From Amycolatopsis methanolica 239 (GTDB taxonomy: Bacteria; Actinomycetota; Actinomycetes; Mycobacteriales; Pseudonocardiaceae): a stretch of DNA of 64,000 nucleotides. Under the pieces are notes generated by a model that saw nothing but the letters and a program-made list of their open reading frames with translations, did no database searches and was not told the DNA's origin. The first letter of the stretch is position 1, and every line of letters starts with the position of its first letter. The position numbers and the translations under genes were made by a program. Shown here piece by piece: positions 53,821 to 63,837 of the stretch. The stretch spans positions 2,480,001 through 2,544,000 of the forward strand of contig NZ_CP009110.1 in the NCBI RefSeq assembly GCF_000739085.1, written 5' to 3'.

Positions 53821-54389
53821 CCGGCGTTGCGCAGGTAGGCGACCAGCGAGTCGATCAGCAGGAACGGCGGCTTGCCCAGCGCGGGGATCTCCGGTGACGG
53901 CGGGAGCCGCTCGCCCGCGACGACCAGCTCCTTCGAGCTCTGCAGGAACACCGGCTGGTGCCCCTCGTCCAGGACGAACATCACCGCGGTGTGGTCGACC
54001 AGCCGGGCGATCGTCGTGCCGGTGATGCCGGGCCGCGAGCCGGTGAACCGGGCGCCGGTGCCGAGGTAGACGCCGCGGCGGCCGGGGTCGGCGTCCCGCC
54101 AGCCCTGGTCGGCGCCGGGCACCAGGCGCGGATCGCCGTGGGCGGACTGGAGCTCGCTCAGCGCCCGGCCCTGCACCTGCGGCAACGGCTCGTCGACGAG
54201 CGGCTGCGCGACCTCGTACAGCGCGTAGCGGCTGCCGCCGGGCTCGGGCGGGATCAGGAACAGGTGCAGCACGACGAACTCGCCGGGCCGCCCGTGCGGC
54301 ATCCGGATCAGCTGGCGCAGCAGCAGGCCGCGCAGGCGGGCGGCGCCGTCTTCGGACAGGCCGGCCAGGGTGCGGGTCAGGGTCAGCAA
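53817..54389 (-). CDS. Conserved hypothetical cytosolic protein
   Basis: A 190-residue protein without membrane segments or signal peptide. Blocks such as LIRMPHGRPGEFVVLHLFLI and KPPFLLIDSLVAYLRNAG look conserved, but I cannot name a family. Convergent with the membrane protein, overlapping by 4 nt. The start at 54389 is the first Met in the frame. Confidence 0.6.
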   Translation of the reverse strand: MLTLTRTLAGLSEDGAARLRGLLLRQLIRMPHGRPGEFVVLHLFLIPPEPGGSRYALYEVAQPLVDEPLPQVQGRALSELQSAHGDPRLVPGADQGWRDADPGRRGVYLGTGARFTGSRPGITGTTIARLVDHTAVMFVLDEGHQPVFLQSSKELVVAGERLPPSPEIPALGKPPFLLIDSLVAYLRNAG

Positions 54390-54458
54390 AGGGGCGTCCT
54401 CGGGCGTCGAACGTGTCCGGGGAAGGTTATGTCGCCACGCGCCGTCGCGCGCCCCCAG

Positions 54459-55391
54459 TCAGCTTTGGGCGGCCGAGCCGGGCAGCACGATCGCCGTCGG
54501 CTGCTCGCCCGCCGCCTCGCGCCAGCGGGTGCCGCGCCGCGCCGAGGCGAGCAGCGCCTTCAGCGCCACGTCCCGCAGCGCCGCGTCGTCGGTCTGCTCC
54601 AGCACGCCCCGCCAGGCCGTGGCGGCGTCGGCCTCCGCGGTGGCGACCACGCTCTTCGCCGACGTCGCGTCCGTGACCGGTCGCGGCGGGATGTAGGCGG
54701 GCTCGGCCACCCCCGGCTCCACGCCCGCGGCGGTCAGCATCCGCACGCACGCGTCGCGGCGGTCCTGGTGCTCGGCGGTGCCGTCGGCGACCCCCGCGGT
54801 GTAGTTGCCCGGCAGGAACGCGCTGACCAGCCCGTAGATCCACAGGGCCGCGTGCTCGGCCGACAGGGCCTGCTGCACCGGCCCGACCGACTCCGGCGGG
54901 ATGGCCGACGCCGTCGCGGTCACCTGGCCGGGCTCGGCGCCCGGCCCCAGCTTGGTGCCGACCTGCTGCAGCCCGGCGCAGCCGCCCGCGACGGCGGCCA
55001 CCAGCCCGGCCCGGTACCGCGGCAGCCCGCCGACCAGGGCCTCGGCCTGCTGACGGGCGGTGGCCAGCCGCTGCTTCAGCCCCGCCATGCCCTGCTCGGC
55101 GGGCACGACGGCGCTCGCCTGCGACTTCGGCCGGTTGAGCCGGTCCACTTCGGACTGCAGGGCCCGCGCGTGCGCGGTGCGGGCCGCCGAGTACTGGCGC
55201 GCCACGTCCGCGTCGGCGGATGCGGACACGGCCACGGCGTCGGCCGCGGCAGCGTCGGCACGGGCCTGCTCGGCCAGCAGGGCCAGCGGATCCGGTTCGT
55301 CGGAGTAGCCGGTTGCGCACGCGGCGAGGGGCGCGGCCAGTGCCGCGAGCGCGCTCGCGCGCAGGACGTCACGACGGGTACGGGGTCTCAC
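54459..55391 (-). CDS. Ferritin-like (DUF4439) Tat lipoprotein
   Basis: A 310-residue protein. The N-terminus RPRTRRDVLRASALAALAA has a twin-arginine motif, and LAAC forms a lipobox with the acylated Cys. The mature part is mostly alpha-helical, ending with a ferritin-like domain (LSAEHAALWIYGLVSAFLPG, EHQDRRDACVRML). This domain is commonly encoded beside rimP in actinobacteria. GTG 55391 was chosen because it places the arginines at the start. Confidence 0.82.
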   Translation of the reverse strand: MRPRTRRDVLRASALAALAAPLAACATGYSDEPDPLALLAEQARADAAAADAVAVSASADADVARQYSAARTAHARALQSEVDRLNRPKSQASAVVPAEQGMAGLKQRLATARQQAEALVGGLPRYRAGLVAAVAGGCAGLQQVGTKLGPGAEPGQVTATASAIPPESVGPVQQALSAEHAALWIYGLVSAFLPGNYTAGVADGTAEHQDRRDACVRMLTAAGVEPGVAEPAYIPPRPVTDATSAKSVVATAEADAATAWRGVLEQTDDAALRDVALKALLASARRGTRWREAAGEQPTAIVLPGSAAQS

Positions 55392-55498
55392 GTGCGCCCA
55401 TCCTGCCAGGGGACCGGTGACCACGGGCGGTGACCGGGGCCAACAAGATAAGCTTGTCCCTCACCAACCGACAACACACCAAACAGGAGAGCGCCAAG

Positions 55499-56032
55499 GT
55501 GCCTGGAGAACTCGCCGCCCGGCTCGAGCCGATCGTGGCCGAAGCCGTGTCCGGCGCGGGTTTCGACCTCGACGCGCTCGACGTCCAGCAGGCGGGCCGC
55601 CGCAAGCTCGTCAAGGTCGTCGTCGATTCCGACGACGGCGTGGGACTCGACGAGGTCGCCGACGTCAGCCGTGCCGTCTCGGCCGCGCTTGACGAGAACG
55701 AGCAGCTGATCGCGGGCGCCTACACGCTCGAAGTGACCTCGCCCGGCGTCGACCGCCCGCTGACCCGCCCCCGCCACTGGCGCCGCTCGCGGTTCCGCCT
55801 CGTGCGGATCACGCCGCGGGAGGGCGCCGAGTACGTCGGCCGCGTCGGGCACGCGGGCGAGGACTCGGTGCGGGTGCTGGTGGACGGTGCGGTCCGGGAC
55901 GTGGCCTACGCCGACGTGGCCAAGGCCGTGATCGAGATCGAGTTCAGGCAACCACCGACCGAGGAGCTGAAGCTGCTCGACCAGGACGCCTCGGAGCACA
56001 ACGCGGGCGAGCCGGAGGAGGATCCGAAGTGA
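55499..56032 (+). CDS. rimP: Ribosome maturation factor RimP
   Basis: A 177-residue Rim[41 protein letters not shown] and [20 protein letters not shown]. Assists 30S subunit assembly. GTG start with AGGAG 9 nt upstream. First gene of the translation cluster, overlapping nusA by 4 nt. Confidence 0.94.
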   Translation: MPGELAARLEPIVAEAVSGAGFDLDALDVQQAGRRKLVKVVVDSDDGVGLDEVADVSRAVSAALDENEQLIAGAYTLEVTSPGVDRPLTRPRHWRRSRFRLVRITPREGAEYVGRVGHAGEDSVRVLVDGAVRDVAYADVAKAVIEIEFRQPPTEELKLLDQDASEHNAGEPEEDPK

Positions 56033-57051
56033 ACGTGGACATCGCGGCCCTGCGCGCGATCGAGCGGGACAAGGACATCCCCTTCGAAACGGTCATCGAG
56101 GCCATCGAGACCGCGCTGCTGACGGCCTACAAGCACACCGAGGGGCACCAGCCGCACGCCCGCATCGACATCGACCGCAAGACCGGCGTCGTGCGCGTCC
56201 TCGCGCACACGCTGGACGAGAACGGCGAAGTCGACGAGGAGTGGGACGACACCCCCGAGGGTTTCGGCCGCATCGCGGCGACCACCGCGCGGCAGGTCAT
56301 CCTGCAGCGCCTGCGCGACGCCGAGCACGAGAAGACCTACGGCGAGTTCTCCACCCGCGAGGGCGAGATCGTCGCCGGCGTGATCCAGCGCGACGCGCGG
56401 GCCAATGCCCGCGGCATGGTGATCGTGCAGGTCGGCGACACCGAGGGGGTGATTCCCCCCGGCGAGCAGGTGGCCGGCGAGCGGTACGAGCACGGCGAGC
56501 GCATCAAGGCGTTCGTGGTCACCGTGTCGCGCAGCGCCCGCGGCCCGTCGATCACGCTCTCGCGCACCCACCCGAACCTGGTGCGCAAGCTGTTCGCGCT
56601 GGAGGTCCCCGAGATCGCCGACGGCACCGTCGAGATCGCCGCGGTGGCCCGCGAGTCCGGGCACCGCACCAAGATCGCCGTCCGGTCCACCGTGCCGGGC
56701 GTCAACGCGAAGGGCGCCTGCATCGGCCCGATGGGCCAGCGGGTGCGCAACGTGATGAGCGAGCTCGGGGGTGAGAAGATCGACATCGTCGACTACTCCG
56801 AGGATCCGGCTCGCTTCGTCGGGAATGCGCTGAGCCCGGCGAAGGTTGTTTCGGTACGGGTGGTGGACGAGCGCGCGAAGACGGCCCGCGTGGTCGTGCC
56901 GGACTTCCAGCTGTCCCTGGCCATTGGCAAGGAGGGCCAGAACGCCCGCCTGGCCGCCCGGCTGACCGGGTGGCGGATCGACATCCGCAGCGACGCGGCG
57001 GCCTCCGAGGAGGACGCCACGCCCGCAGCGACAACCGGTTCGGCTGAGTGA
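56029..57051 (+). CDS. nusA: Transcription termination/antitermination factor NusA
   Basis: A 340-residue NusA of the short actinobacterial type: N-terminal RNAP-binding domain ([18 protein letters not shown]), S1 domain ([19 protein letters not shown]), and two KH domains ([40 protein letters not shown]). It lacks the C-terminal acidic repeats of E. coli NusA. GTG start within the rimP stop. Confidence 0.95.
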   Translation: MNVDIAALRAIERDKDIPFETVIEAIETALLTAYKHTEGHQPHARIDIDRKTGVVRVLAHTLDENGEVDEEWDDTPEGFGRIAATTARQVILQRLRDAEHEKTYGEFSTREGEIVAGVIQRDARANARGMVIVQVGDTEGVIPPGEQVAGERYEHGERIKAFVVTVSRSARGPSITLSRTHPNLVRKLFALEVPEIADGTVEIAAVARESGHRTKIAVRSTVPGVNAKGACIGPMGQRVRNVMSELGGEKIDIVDYSEDPARFVGNALSPAKVVSVRVVDERAKTARVVVPDFQLSLAIGKEGQNARLAARLTGWRIDIRSDAAASEEDATPAATTGSAE

Positions 57052-57449
57052 CAGGCCAGGAGTTAAACTCGACGGTGGTGCGGAGCTCGCGCTCGGGTAC
57101 AGCATGCTCGAAGCACCGGGGCGACACCCCGGTGCGCACGTGCGTGGGGTGCAAGAAGCGGGCTCCCGTCGGTGAACTACTGCGAGTGGTCGCGCTGGAC
57201 GGGCGGCTGGTCGCCGACACGCGTCGGCGGCTGCCGGGGAGGGGTGCCTGGTTGCACCCCGGGCCGGAGTGCCTGGCCAAGGCCGAGCGGCGGCGGGCGT
57301 TCCCCAGGGCCCTGAGGGTCCACGGGACGCTCGACGTGGCGGAGCTGCGCGAGCACCTGGGGCAGGACGCCGGGAAGCATGGACAGGGGAGCGTCCCCGG
57401 TCCGGATGGAACGAAGGAAGCAGGTCGACCCGTCATGAGTCAGCCGTGA
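57048..57449 (+). CDS. YlxR-family RNA-binding protein
   Basis: A 133-residue DUF448 protein: [19 protein letters not shown] and [20 protein letters not shown]. YlxR proteins bind RNA and, in B. subtilis, affect RNase P and expression of many genes. GTG overlaps the nusA stop. The C-terminal tail of about 35 residues ([13 protein letters not shown]...) is not conserved. Confidence 0.9.
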   Translation: MTGQELNSTVVRSSRSGTACSKHRGDTPVRTCVGCKKRAPVGELLRVVALDGRLVADTRRRLPGRGAWLHPGPECLAKAERRRAFPRALRVHGTLDVAELREHLGQDAGKHGQGSVPGPDGTKEAGRPVMSQP

Positions 57450-57527
57450 AGCTGAAGCCATGAACGCGCGACGATAGGACGAGGTCGAGCGGGTTTTGCC
57501 GCCCGGCCTCACCAGTTGAGGAGAGCA

Positions 57528-60452
57528 GTGGCAGGCAAGGCCCGTGTGCACGAGCTCGCGAAGGAGCTCGGGGTTACGAGCAAGGAAGTTCTCGCCAAGC
57601 TGAAGGAGCAGGGCGAGTTCGTGAAGTCGGCGTCGTCGACCGTCGAGGCACCCGTTGCCCGGCGGCTGCGTGACGCCTTCGTCACCAAGGACAGCAAGCC
57701 CGCCGGCCGGTCCGGCGGCGCCCGGCCGGGACCGCCGGCCGGGAACGGCAACGGCGCGGCTCCCAAGCCGGCCGCGCCGCGTCAGCAGCAGCCGCAGGCG
57801 CGCCCGGTCCCGGGCGCCAAGCCCGGCCCGCGTCCCGGCCCGCAGCAGCAGGCCCCGGCGCCCCAGGCGTCTGCGCCGCAGGCCCCCGCGCCCCAGGCGC
57901 CGGCCCCGCAGCAGCAGCGTCCGGCCCAGCAGCCGGCTCCGCAGCAGCAGGCCCCGGCCGCGAAGGCGCAGCCCCAGGCACCCAAGCCCCCGGTGCCGCG
58001 TCCCGGCGCGGGTGGCTCCGGCCAGTCCGGCTCGGTGGTGCCGCCCAAGCCGCAGGGCCCCAAGCCCGGGCCGAAGCCCGGTCCGCGCGCCCCGCGGCCC
58101 GGCAACAACCCGTTCGGTGTCGGCCAGGGCGCCCCGGCGCCGCGTCCGCCGGCACGTCCCGGCGGCCAGGGCGGCGAGCGCCCGGCCGAGCGTTCCGGCG
58201 GCGGTGACCGTCCGGCTCCGCGTCCCGGTGGCGGCGCCCGCCCGAACCCGGGCAACATGCCGCCGCGTCCGAACCCGGGCATGATGCCCGGCCGCGTGCA
58301 GCGGCCCGGCGGTGGTCCCGGCGGCGCGGGCCGTGGTGGTCCCGGTGGCGGCCGCGGTGGTGCGGGCGCGGGCCGTGGCGGACCCGGTGGTCCCCGTGGC
58401 GGCGGCGCTCCGCGTGGCGGTCCCGGCGGCGGTGGCGGCGGTTTCCGCCCCGGTGGTGGCGGTGGCGCCCCCGCCGGCGGTGGCTTCCGCGGTGGCGGCG
58501 GTCGTGGCGGCGGCGGTGGCCGCGGCGGCACGGCCGGTGCCTTCGGCCGTCCCGGTGGACCCTCGCGCAAGGGCCGCAAGTCGAAGCGGCAGAAGCGCCA
58601 GGAGTACATGGAGAACATGCAGGCGCCGTCGGTCGGTGGCATCCGGCTGCCCAAGGGCAGTGGCGAGACCATCCGTCTGCCGCGCGGCGCCTCGCTGACC
58701 GACTTCGCGGAGAAGATCGACGCGAACCCGGCCTCGCTGGTGCAGGTGCTGTTCCACCTGGGTGAGATGGTCACCGCGACGCAGTCCGTCTCGGACGAGG
58801 TGCTGGAGCTCCTCGGCTCGGAGATGAACTACAACGTCCAGGTCGTCTCCCCCGAGGAGGAGGACCGCGAGCTGCTGGAGACCTTCGACATCACCTACGG
58901 TGAGGACGAGGGCGGCGAGGAGGACCTGCAGGTCCGCCCGCCGGTGGTGACCGTCATGGGTCACGTCGACCACGGTAAGACCCGCCTGCTCGACACCATC
59001 CGCAAGACGCGGGTGCACGAGCGGGAGGCCGGCGGCATCACCCAGCACATCGGCGCCTACCAGGTCGAGACCGAGCTCGACGGCAACCCGCGCCTGATCA
59101 CCTTCATCGACACCCCGGGTCACGAGGCGTTCACCGCCATGCGTGCCCGTGGTGCGAACTCCACCGACATCGCGGTGATCGTGGTCGCCGCGGACGACGG
59201 CGTCATGCCGCAGACGGTGGAGGCGATCAACCACGCCCAGGCGGCCAAGGCGCCGATCGTGGTCGCGGTCAACAAGATCGACAAGGAAGGCGCGAACCCG
59301 CAGAAGATCCGCCAGCAGCTCACCGAGTACAACCTCGTGGCGGAGGAGTACGGCGGCGACACCATGTTCGTCGACATCTCCGCCCGCGAGAACATCAACA
59401 TCGACGGGCTGCTCGAGGCGATCCTGCTGACCGCGGACGCCACCCTGGACCTCCGGGCCAACCCGGACATGCCGGCCCAGGGTGTCGCGATCGAGGCGCA
59501 CCTCGACCGCGGCCGCGGCCCGGTGGCCACCGTGCTGGTCCAGCGCGGCACCCTGCGGGTCGGCGACTCGGTCGTCGCCGGTGACGCGTACGGCCGCGTG
59601 CGGCGGATGGTCGACGAGTACAACGAGGACGTCACCGAGGCGCTGCCCTCGCGTCCGGTCCAGGTCATCGGCTTCACGTCGGTGCCTGGCGCGGGCGACA
59701 CGTTCCTCGTCGTCGAGGAGGACCGGGTGGCCCGGCAGATCGCCGAGCGCCGCCAGGCCCGCATCCGCAACGCGCAGAACGCCGCGAAGCGCAAGCGCGT
59801 CAGCCTGGAGGACCTGGACTCCGCGCTGAAGGAGACCAACAGCCTCAACCTGATCATCAAGGGTGACAACTCCGGTACGGTCGAGGCCCTGGAAGCGTCG
59901 CTCATGCAGCTGGACGTCGGCGACGAGGTCGAGCTGAACGTGGTCCACCGCGGCGTCGGTGGTGTCACCGAGAGCGACATCGACCTGGCGACGGCCTCCG
60001 ACGCGATCGTCCTGGGCTTCAACGTGCGGGCCGAGGGCAAGGCGACCGAGCGGGCCAACCGCGAGGGCGTCGACGTCCGGTACTACACGGTGATCTACCA
60101 GGCGATTGACGAGATCGAGCAGGCCCTCAAGGGCATGCTCAAGCCGGAGTACGAAGAGGTCGAGCTGGGCCGCGCCGAGGTCCGGGAGGTCTTCAAGTCC
60201 TCCAAGTTCGGCACCATCGCCGGTTGCCTCGTGCAGTCCGGGGAGATCCGCCGCAACGCGAAGGCGCGTCTCCTGCGGGACAACGTGGTCGTCGCCGAGA
60301 ACCTGCCGGTCAGCTCGCTGCGGCGGTTCAAGGACGACGTGGTCGAGGTCCGCGAGGGCTACGAGTGCGGTCTGACGCTCGGGTCCTACAGCGACATCAA
60401 GGTCGACGACGTCATCGAGACCTACGAGCAGCGCGAGAAGCCGCGCGTCTGA
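57528..60452 (+). CDS. infB: Translation initiation factor IF-2
   Basis: A 974-residue IF-2. IF2-N at residues 1-60 ([20 protein letters not shown]), then a long low-complexity stretch of Pro/Gln/Ala followed by Gly/Arg, the second IF2-N, and the GTPase: G1 [15 protein letters not shown]3 [12 protein letters not shown]4 NKIDK. C-terminal barrels recognise fMet-tRNA. GTG at 57528 with GAGGAG upstream. Confidence 0.96.
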   Translation: MAGKARVHELAKELGVTSKEVLAKLKEQGEFVKSASSTVEAPVARRLRDAFVTKDSKPAGRSGGARPGPPAGNGNGAAPKPAAPRQQQPQARPVPGAKPGPRPGPQQQAPAPQASAPQAPAPQAPAPQQQRPAQQPAPQQQAPAAKAQPQAPKPPVPRPGAGGSGQSGSVVPPKPQGPKPGPKPGPRAPRPGNNPFGVGQGAPAPRPPARPGGQGGERPAERSGGGDRPAPRPGGGARPNPGNMPPRPNPGMMPGRVQRPGGGPGGAGRGGPGGGRGGAGAGRGGPGGPRGGGAPRGGPGGGGGGFRPGGGGGAPAGGGFRGGGGRGGGGGRGGTAGAFGRPGGPSRKGRKSKRQKRQEYMENMQAPSVGGIRLPKGSGETIRLPRGASLTDFAEKIDANPASLVQVLFHLGEMVTATQSVSDEVLELLGSEMNYNVQVVSPEEEDRELLETFDITYGEDEGGEEDLQVRPPVVTVMGHVDHGKTRLLDTIRKTRVHEREAGGITQHIGAYQVETELDGNPRLITFIDTPGHEAFTAMRARGANSTDIAVIVVAADDGVMPQTVEAINHAQAAKAPIVVAVNKIDKEGANPQKIRQQLTEYNLVAEEYGGDTMFVDISARENINIDGLLEAILLTADATLDLRANPDMPAQGVAIEAHLDRGRGPVATVLVQRGTLRVGDSVVAGDAYGRVRRMVDEYNEDVTEALPSRPVQVIGFTSVPGAGDTFLVVEEDRVARQIAERRQARIRNAQNAAKRKRVSLEDLDSALKETNSLNLIIKGDNSGTVEALEASLMQLDVGDEVELNVVHRGVGGVTESDIDLATASDAIVLGFNVRAEGKATERANREGVDVRYYTVIYQAIDEIEQALKGMLKPEYEEVELGRAEVREVFKSSKFGTIAGCLVQSGEIRRNAKARLLRDNVVVAENLPVSSLRRFKDDVVEVREGYECGLTLGSYSDIKVDDVIETYEQREKPRV

Positions 60453-60467
60453 GTCGGGTAGTGGTTC

Positions 60468-60495
60468 GCGGGGCCGGTCTGGTGACCGGCCCCGC
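60468..60495 (+). terminator. GC-rich hairpin after infB
   Basis: GCGGGGCCGGT (60468-60478) pairs with ACCGGCCCCGC (60485-60495) around a 6-nt loop, starting 16 nt after the infB stop. No T-tract follows, so it may attenuate rather than stop transcription into ylxP-rbfA. Confidence 0.6.
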
Positions 60496-60519
60496 GTCCT
60501 CACCTGGGACAGGGAACCG

Positions 60520-60813
60520 ATGTACGTAGGCGCGCTCGAGCTCGACGTCCTGTTCGGTGACGTCCATTCGCTGAAGCAGAAGCGGTCGCTGGTGCGGCCG
60601 CTGATCGCCGAGGTCCGCCGCAGGTTCGAGGTGTCGGTCGCCGAGGCAGGCCACCTCGACCTGCACCGCAGAGCCCTGATCGGGGTGGCGGTGGTGGCGG
60701 CCGACGGTGCACATGTTCGTGACGTGCTCGACGGCTGTGAACGGCTGGTGGCGCAGCGCCCCGAGTTGGAGCTGCTCTCCGCCCACCGCCGCTTCGTCGG
60801 GCCAGAAGACTAA
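60520..60813 (+). CDS. DUF503/YlxP-family protein
   Basis: A 97-residue protein: MYVGALELDVLFGDVHSLKQ, KRSLVRPLIAEVRRRFEVSV and GVAVVAADGAHVRDVLDGCE. This family regularly sits between infB and rbfA and is thought to act in ribosome assembly. Coordinates follow the first ATG after the infB hairpin. Confidence 0.9.
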   Translation: MYVGALELDVLFGDVHSLKQKRSLVRPLIAEVRRRFEVSVAEAGHLDLHRRALIGVAVVAADGAHVRDVLDGCERLVAQRPELELLSAHRRFVGPED

Positions 60814-60825
60814 GGGGAGTGCGTG

Positions 60826-61287
60826 ATGGCCGATCCGGCTCGCGCCCGCAGGCTGTCCAAACGGATTTCGCAGATCGTGGCGTCGGCGATCGAGCACGAG
60901 ATCAAGGACCCGCGGTTGAAGAACGTGACGATCACCGACGCGAAGATCACCGCGGACCTGCACGACGCGACCGTGTACTACACGGTGCTGGGGGAGAACC
61001 TCGAGTCGAAGCCGGACTTCCCGGGCGCGGCCGCCGCGCTGGAGTCGGCGCGGGGCGTGCTGCGCAGCCGCGTCGGGCAGGGCACCGGGGTGCGGTTCAC
61101 GCCGACGCTGACGTTCGTCGCGGACACCATCCCGGACGAGGCCCGGCACATCGAGGACCTGCTGGCGAAGGCGCGCGAGGCCGACGCCGAACTGGCCCGG
61201 CGCGCGGCCGCCGCGCAGCACGCCGGCGACCCGGATCCGTACAAGCAGCCCCGCGACTCCGACGAGGACGACTCCGACGAGGAGTAA
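60826..61287 (+). CDS. rbfA: 30S ribosome-binding factor RbfA
   Basis: A 153-residue Rbf[41 protein letters not shown] and ATVYYTVLG. The C-terminal 25 residues are acidic, as in other actinobacteria. GGGGAG precedes ATG 60826. Needed for 16S processing and cold growth in studied bacteria. Confidence 0.94.
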   Translation: MADPARARRLSKRISQIVASAIEHEIKDPRLKNVTITDAKITADLHDATVYYTVLGENLESKPDFPGAAAALESARGVLRSRVGQGTGVRFTPTLTFVADTIPDEARHIEDLLAKAREADAELARRAAAAQHAGDPDPYKQPRDSDEDDSDEE

Positions 61288-61477
61288 CCGCGTGGGTTGT
61301 CGCGGAGTTGCCGCTTCCCGTGAGGCCGACGAGAAGCAGCCGCGCTTGCTCTTGGCTCGCGGTGCGTCGGGTTGCGGCTGCGTCGCGATGGCGACTGGTA
61401 CGGTCCCGCCCGCTCTTGACCGGCGGTGCTTGGATTGCCGCAGCACTGCCGCTGCGACGCGATCTGAGGGGGTCCGC

Positions 61478-61870
61478 GTGAGGTCGATGGGATGGCTGTA
61501 CCCGTTCCGCTCCCGGCCCTGGGCCGAGATCGCCGCGGAGTTCCACCGGCTCGCCGCCGCGCGGCCGGTCTACCGCCCCATGTCCGAGGTCGTGGACAGC
61601 GTGCTCGCCGCGAACACCGTCCTGCTCGGCACGACGTCGCTGGGTGACCTGATCGTCGTCGACCGGCCGGTGCCGCGGGCGCCGTGGGGCGCGGTCGTCG
61701 TGTCCGGGCCGTGGTCGCGGCGGTCCGCCGTCGGCCCCGGCCTGGTGCGCGTCGAGCACCTGGGCGCCGACGGTGAGGCGGACGAGCGCCCCGTCGACGA
61801 GGCCGTGCCGCTGTTCTGGTGCTTCGTGACCCGCAAGTTCGGCGTGGTGCCCGCCGCTCAGGTGTCCTGA
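61478..61870 (+). CDS. Conserved hypothetical protein
   Basis: A 130-residue protein with VYRPMSEVVDSVLAANTVLL, GDLIVVDRPVPRAPWGAVVV and PLFWCFVTRKFGVVP. No signal peptide or clear membrane helix. GTG 61478 after GAGGGGG is preferred; the frame is open further upstream but that part has unlike composition. Convergent with the TetR gene, overlapping by 13 nt. Confidence 0.6.
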   Translation: MRSMGWLYPFRSRPWAEIAAEFHRLAAARPVYRPMSEVVDSVLAANTVLLGTTSLGDLIVVDRPVPRAPWGAVVVSGPWSRRSAVGPGLVRVEHLGADGEADERPVDEAVPLFWCFVTRKFGVVPAAQVS

Positions 61871-62410
61871 GGCCGGATCCCGTCCAGCAGGAACGTCAGG
61901 TGGCGGCGCCAGTCGCCGAGCGGCGCCGCCCGCGTGATGGCCGCGATGGCGAAGGCCAGGTCGTCGAGCCCGAAGTCCGGCCGCAGCACGCCGGCGTCGT
62001 GGGCGCGTGCCAGCACTTTCTCGCACACCTCACCGACGCGTTCCCGGGCGGCTCGCAGCCCCGGTGCGTCGGGTAGCGCGCTCGTGCAGAGCTCGGTCAC
62101 GCCGCGGTCGATCGTCTGCAGCTCGCAGGTCCGCATGATCAGCTCGACCAGCCCGTCCCACGGGTCGTCCGCCTTCAGTGCCTGCTCGGCCTCGCCGGTT
62201 CAGCGGTCGAGCAGGCCGCCGAACGCCGCCTCCACCAGGTCCATCCGTGTGGGAAACCGGCTGTAGAGCGTCCCGATCGCGACCCCGGCCCGCCGGGCGA
62301 TCTCCTCCAGCGGCGCGTCCAGCCCCTTCTCGCCGAACACCTCGCGCGCGGCGGCGACCAGCAGCTCGCGGTTGCGCTGCGCGTCGCGGCGGAGGGGGCC
62401 ACGGCCCGCC
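61858..62410 (-). pseudogene. TetR-family regulator interrupted by an in-frame TGA
   Basis: Helix-turn-helix part: RNRELLVAAAREVFGEKGLD, then EEIARRAGVAIGTLYSRFPT, then FGGLLDR followed by TGA (62200-62202) and, in the same frame, TGEAEQALKADDPWDGLVEL and the ligand-binding part to RPQDT. A single TGG to TGA change, Trp to stop, explains it. The true start codon is missing; the frame runs into the antisense of the neighbouring SDR. Confidence 0.75.
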
Positions 62411-62983
62411 GGTTCGGCGAGGAGGGCTACCAGGTCGCGCTGGTGGCGCGCGGCGCGGACCGGCTGGCGTCTCGACACGCACGGACGGCTGCTGTCGGAC
62501 ATCGGGCCGGTCGACGTCGCGGTGATCAACGGCTCCGTGGACATGGCACGGCTGAAGCCGGTGCGCGACCTCGATGTGGAGACCCTGCGGGCGGTGTTCG
62601 AGACCGTGGTCCTGGCGCCGGTGTCGCTGACGCGGCTGATGCTGCCGGGGATGCTGGAGCGTGGCTCGGGTGCGCTGCTCTACGGGTTCGGCTCGTCGGC
62701 GAAGAACCCCGAGCCGGTGCTGGCCGGCGGTGGAGCGGCCCAGGGCTCGCTGCGCAACGATGTGCTCGCGCTGCGCGCCGCCGTGGCAGGCACGGGCGTC
62801 ACCGCGGCCGGGATCACCATCGGTGCGCTCATCCGCGGCAGCGACGCCGAGAAGCTGTTCGACGCCTCGGAGGAGGCCCGCCGTGGCTTCGACCCGGAGC
62901 GCGTCGACCCAGCCGACCTCGCCGAGATCCTGTGGGGCATGGCCACGACGGGGGAGCCGGCCGAGCAGGTGGTCGGGGTCTGA
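62395..62983 (+). pseudogene. Short-chain dehydrogenase remnant
   Basis: One frame opens with ARRFGEEGYQVALVARGADR, which is the stretch after the glycine-rich NAD loop, then the frame changes near 62470 to THGRLLSDIGPVDVAVINGS, LRAVFETVVLAPVSLTRLML and ALLYGFGSSAKNPEPV. The first strand with the GxxxGxG loop is missing, as is much of the region between. It lies divergently from the TetR remnant, and both lack their starts. Confidence 0.65.
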
Positions 62984-62987
62984 TCGC

Positions 62988-63837
62988 TCAGGTGGTCGCC
63001 ACCAGGAAGTCCTCGCCGCTCGACGGCCGCAGCCCGTCGGGCCGCCCGGTGAAGTACCGGTCGGCCAGCGCGGTTCCCGGCACGTGCCGCACGTGGGCGA
63101 AACCCGCCTCACGCGCCATTGTCAGCATCTCCTCCGGGGAGTAGAAGCTGACGATCGGGGTGCCGGAGTTCCGGGCTCCGCGTGTGCTCGTCTCGAGACC
63201 GCGCCGGTCCGCTTCGTCGACAAGTTCGACCGGCAGCAGGAAGGTCATGGCGAGTGTGGATCCCGGGGCGAGTCCGGCGATCTGGCGCAGAGTGGCGGCG
63301 GTGGTCCCCTTCGCGAGGTACATGGAGACGCCGGTCGAGGCGACGACAGCGCGCCTGCCCGGATCGAAACCTGCCGCGACCAGCCGGTCCAACCAGGACT
63401 GACCGGCTTCGAAGTCGACCGGCACCAGCCGGAGCCAGTCCGGCACCGGGTAGCCCAGTTCGGTCAGCCGCCGCCGTTTCCAGGCCCGCGTGCCGGGCTG
63501 GTCGATCTCGAACACCCGGAGGCGGCCGCCGAGCTCGGGCCGGCGTTGGGCGAAGGGAGTCCAGCCCGGCTCCGAGGACGACGTACTGGCCGGCACCGCG
63601 TCCGGCCTCGTCGAGGACCAGGTCTTCGACGAACCGGGCGCGAGCCACAACGCCCGCCCGGAAACTCCTGGTGGCGTCCGGGTCCATGTCCGGGCGCCGC
63701 CGCCAGTTGTCGCCCGGCGCGGCGAGCCGCAGGCCGATGTCGTCGCCGAACACCGGTGGCGGGGCGTCGACGTCGAGGTGCATCGCCCGCCACAGCGCCA
63801 CCCGGACCGTGATGTGGTCCGGTTCCACCGGCGTCAC
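62988..63837 (-). pseudogene. TIGR00027-type SAM-dependent methyltransferase, one-base frameshift
   Basis: From GTG 63837 the frame gives VALWRAMHLDVDAPPPVFGD, then QYVVLGAGLDS at about 63560. A single extra base shifts the rest, which continues in the next frame as FAQRRPELGGRLRVFEIDQP, AVVASTGVSMYLAKG and GEDFLVATT to 62988. The two parts make a normal protein of about 282 residues in the leucine-carboxymethyltransferase-like family. May be a sequencing error. Confidence 0.75.

Noticed and set aside
57700-58570. Repeat array resembling CRISPR
   Set aside because: The repeats are in-frame codon repeats of IF-2, with no spacer structure. No CRISPR array was seen in the window.
57177-60503. 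A very long open frame antisense to infB
   Set aside because: It is a by-product of high-GC codon use opposite a well-conserved IF-2 gene and has repetitive composition without motifs.
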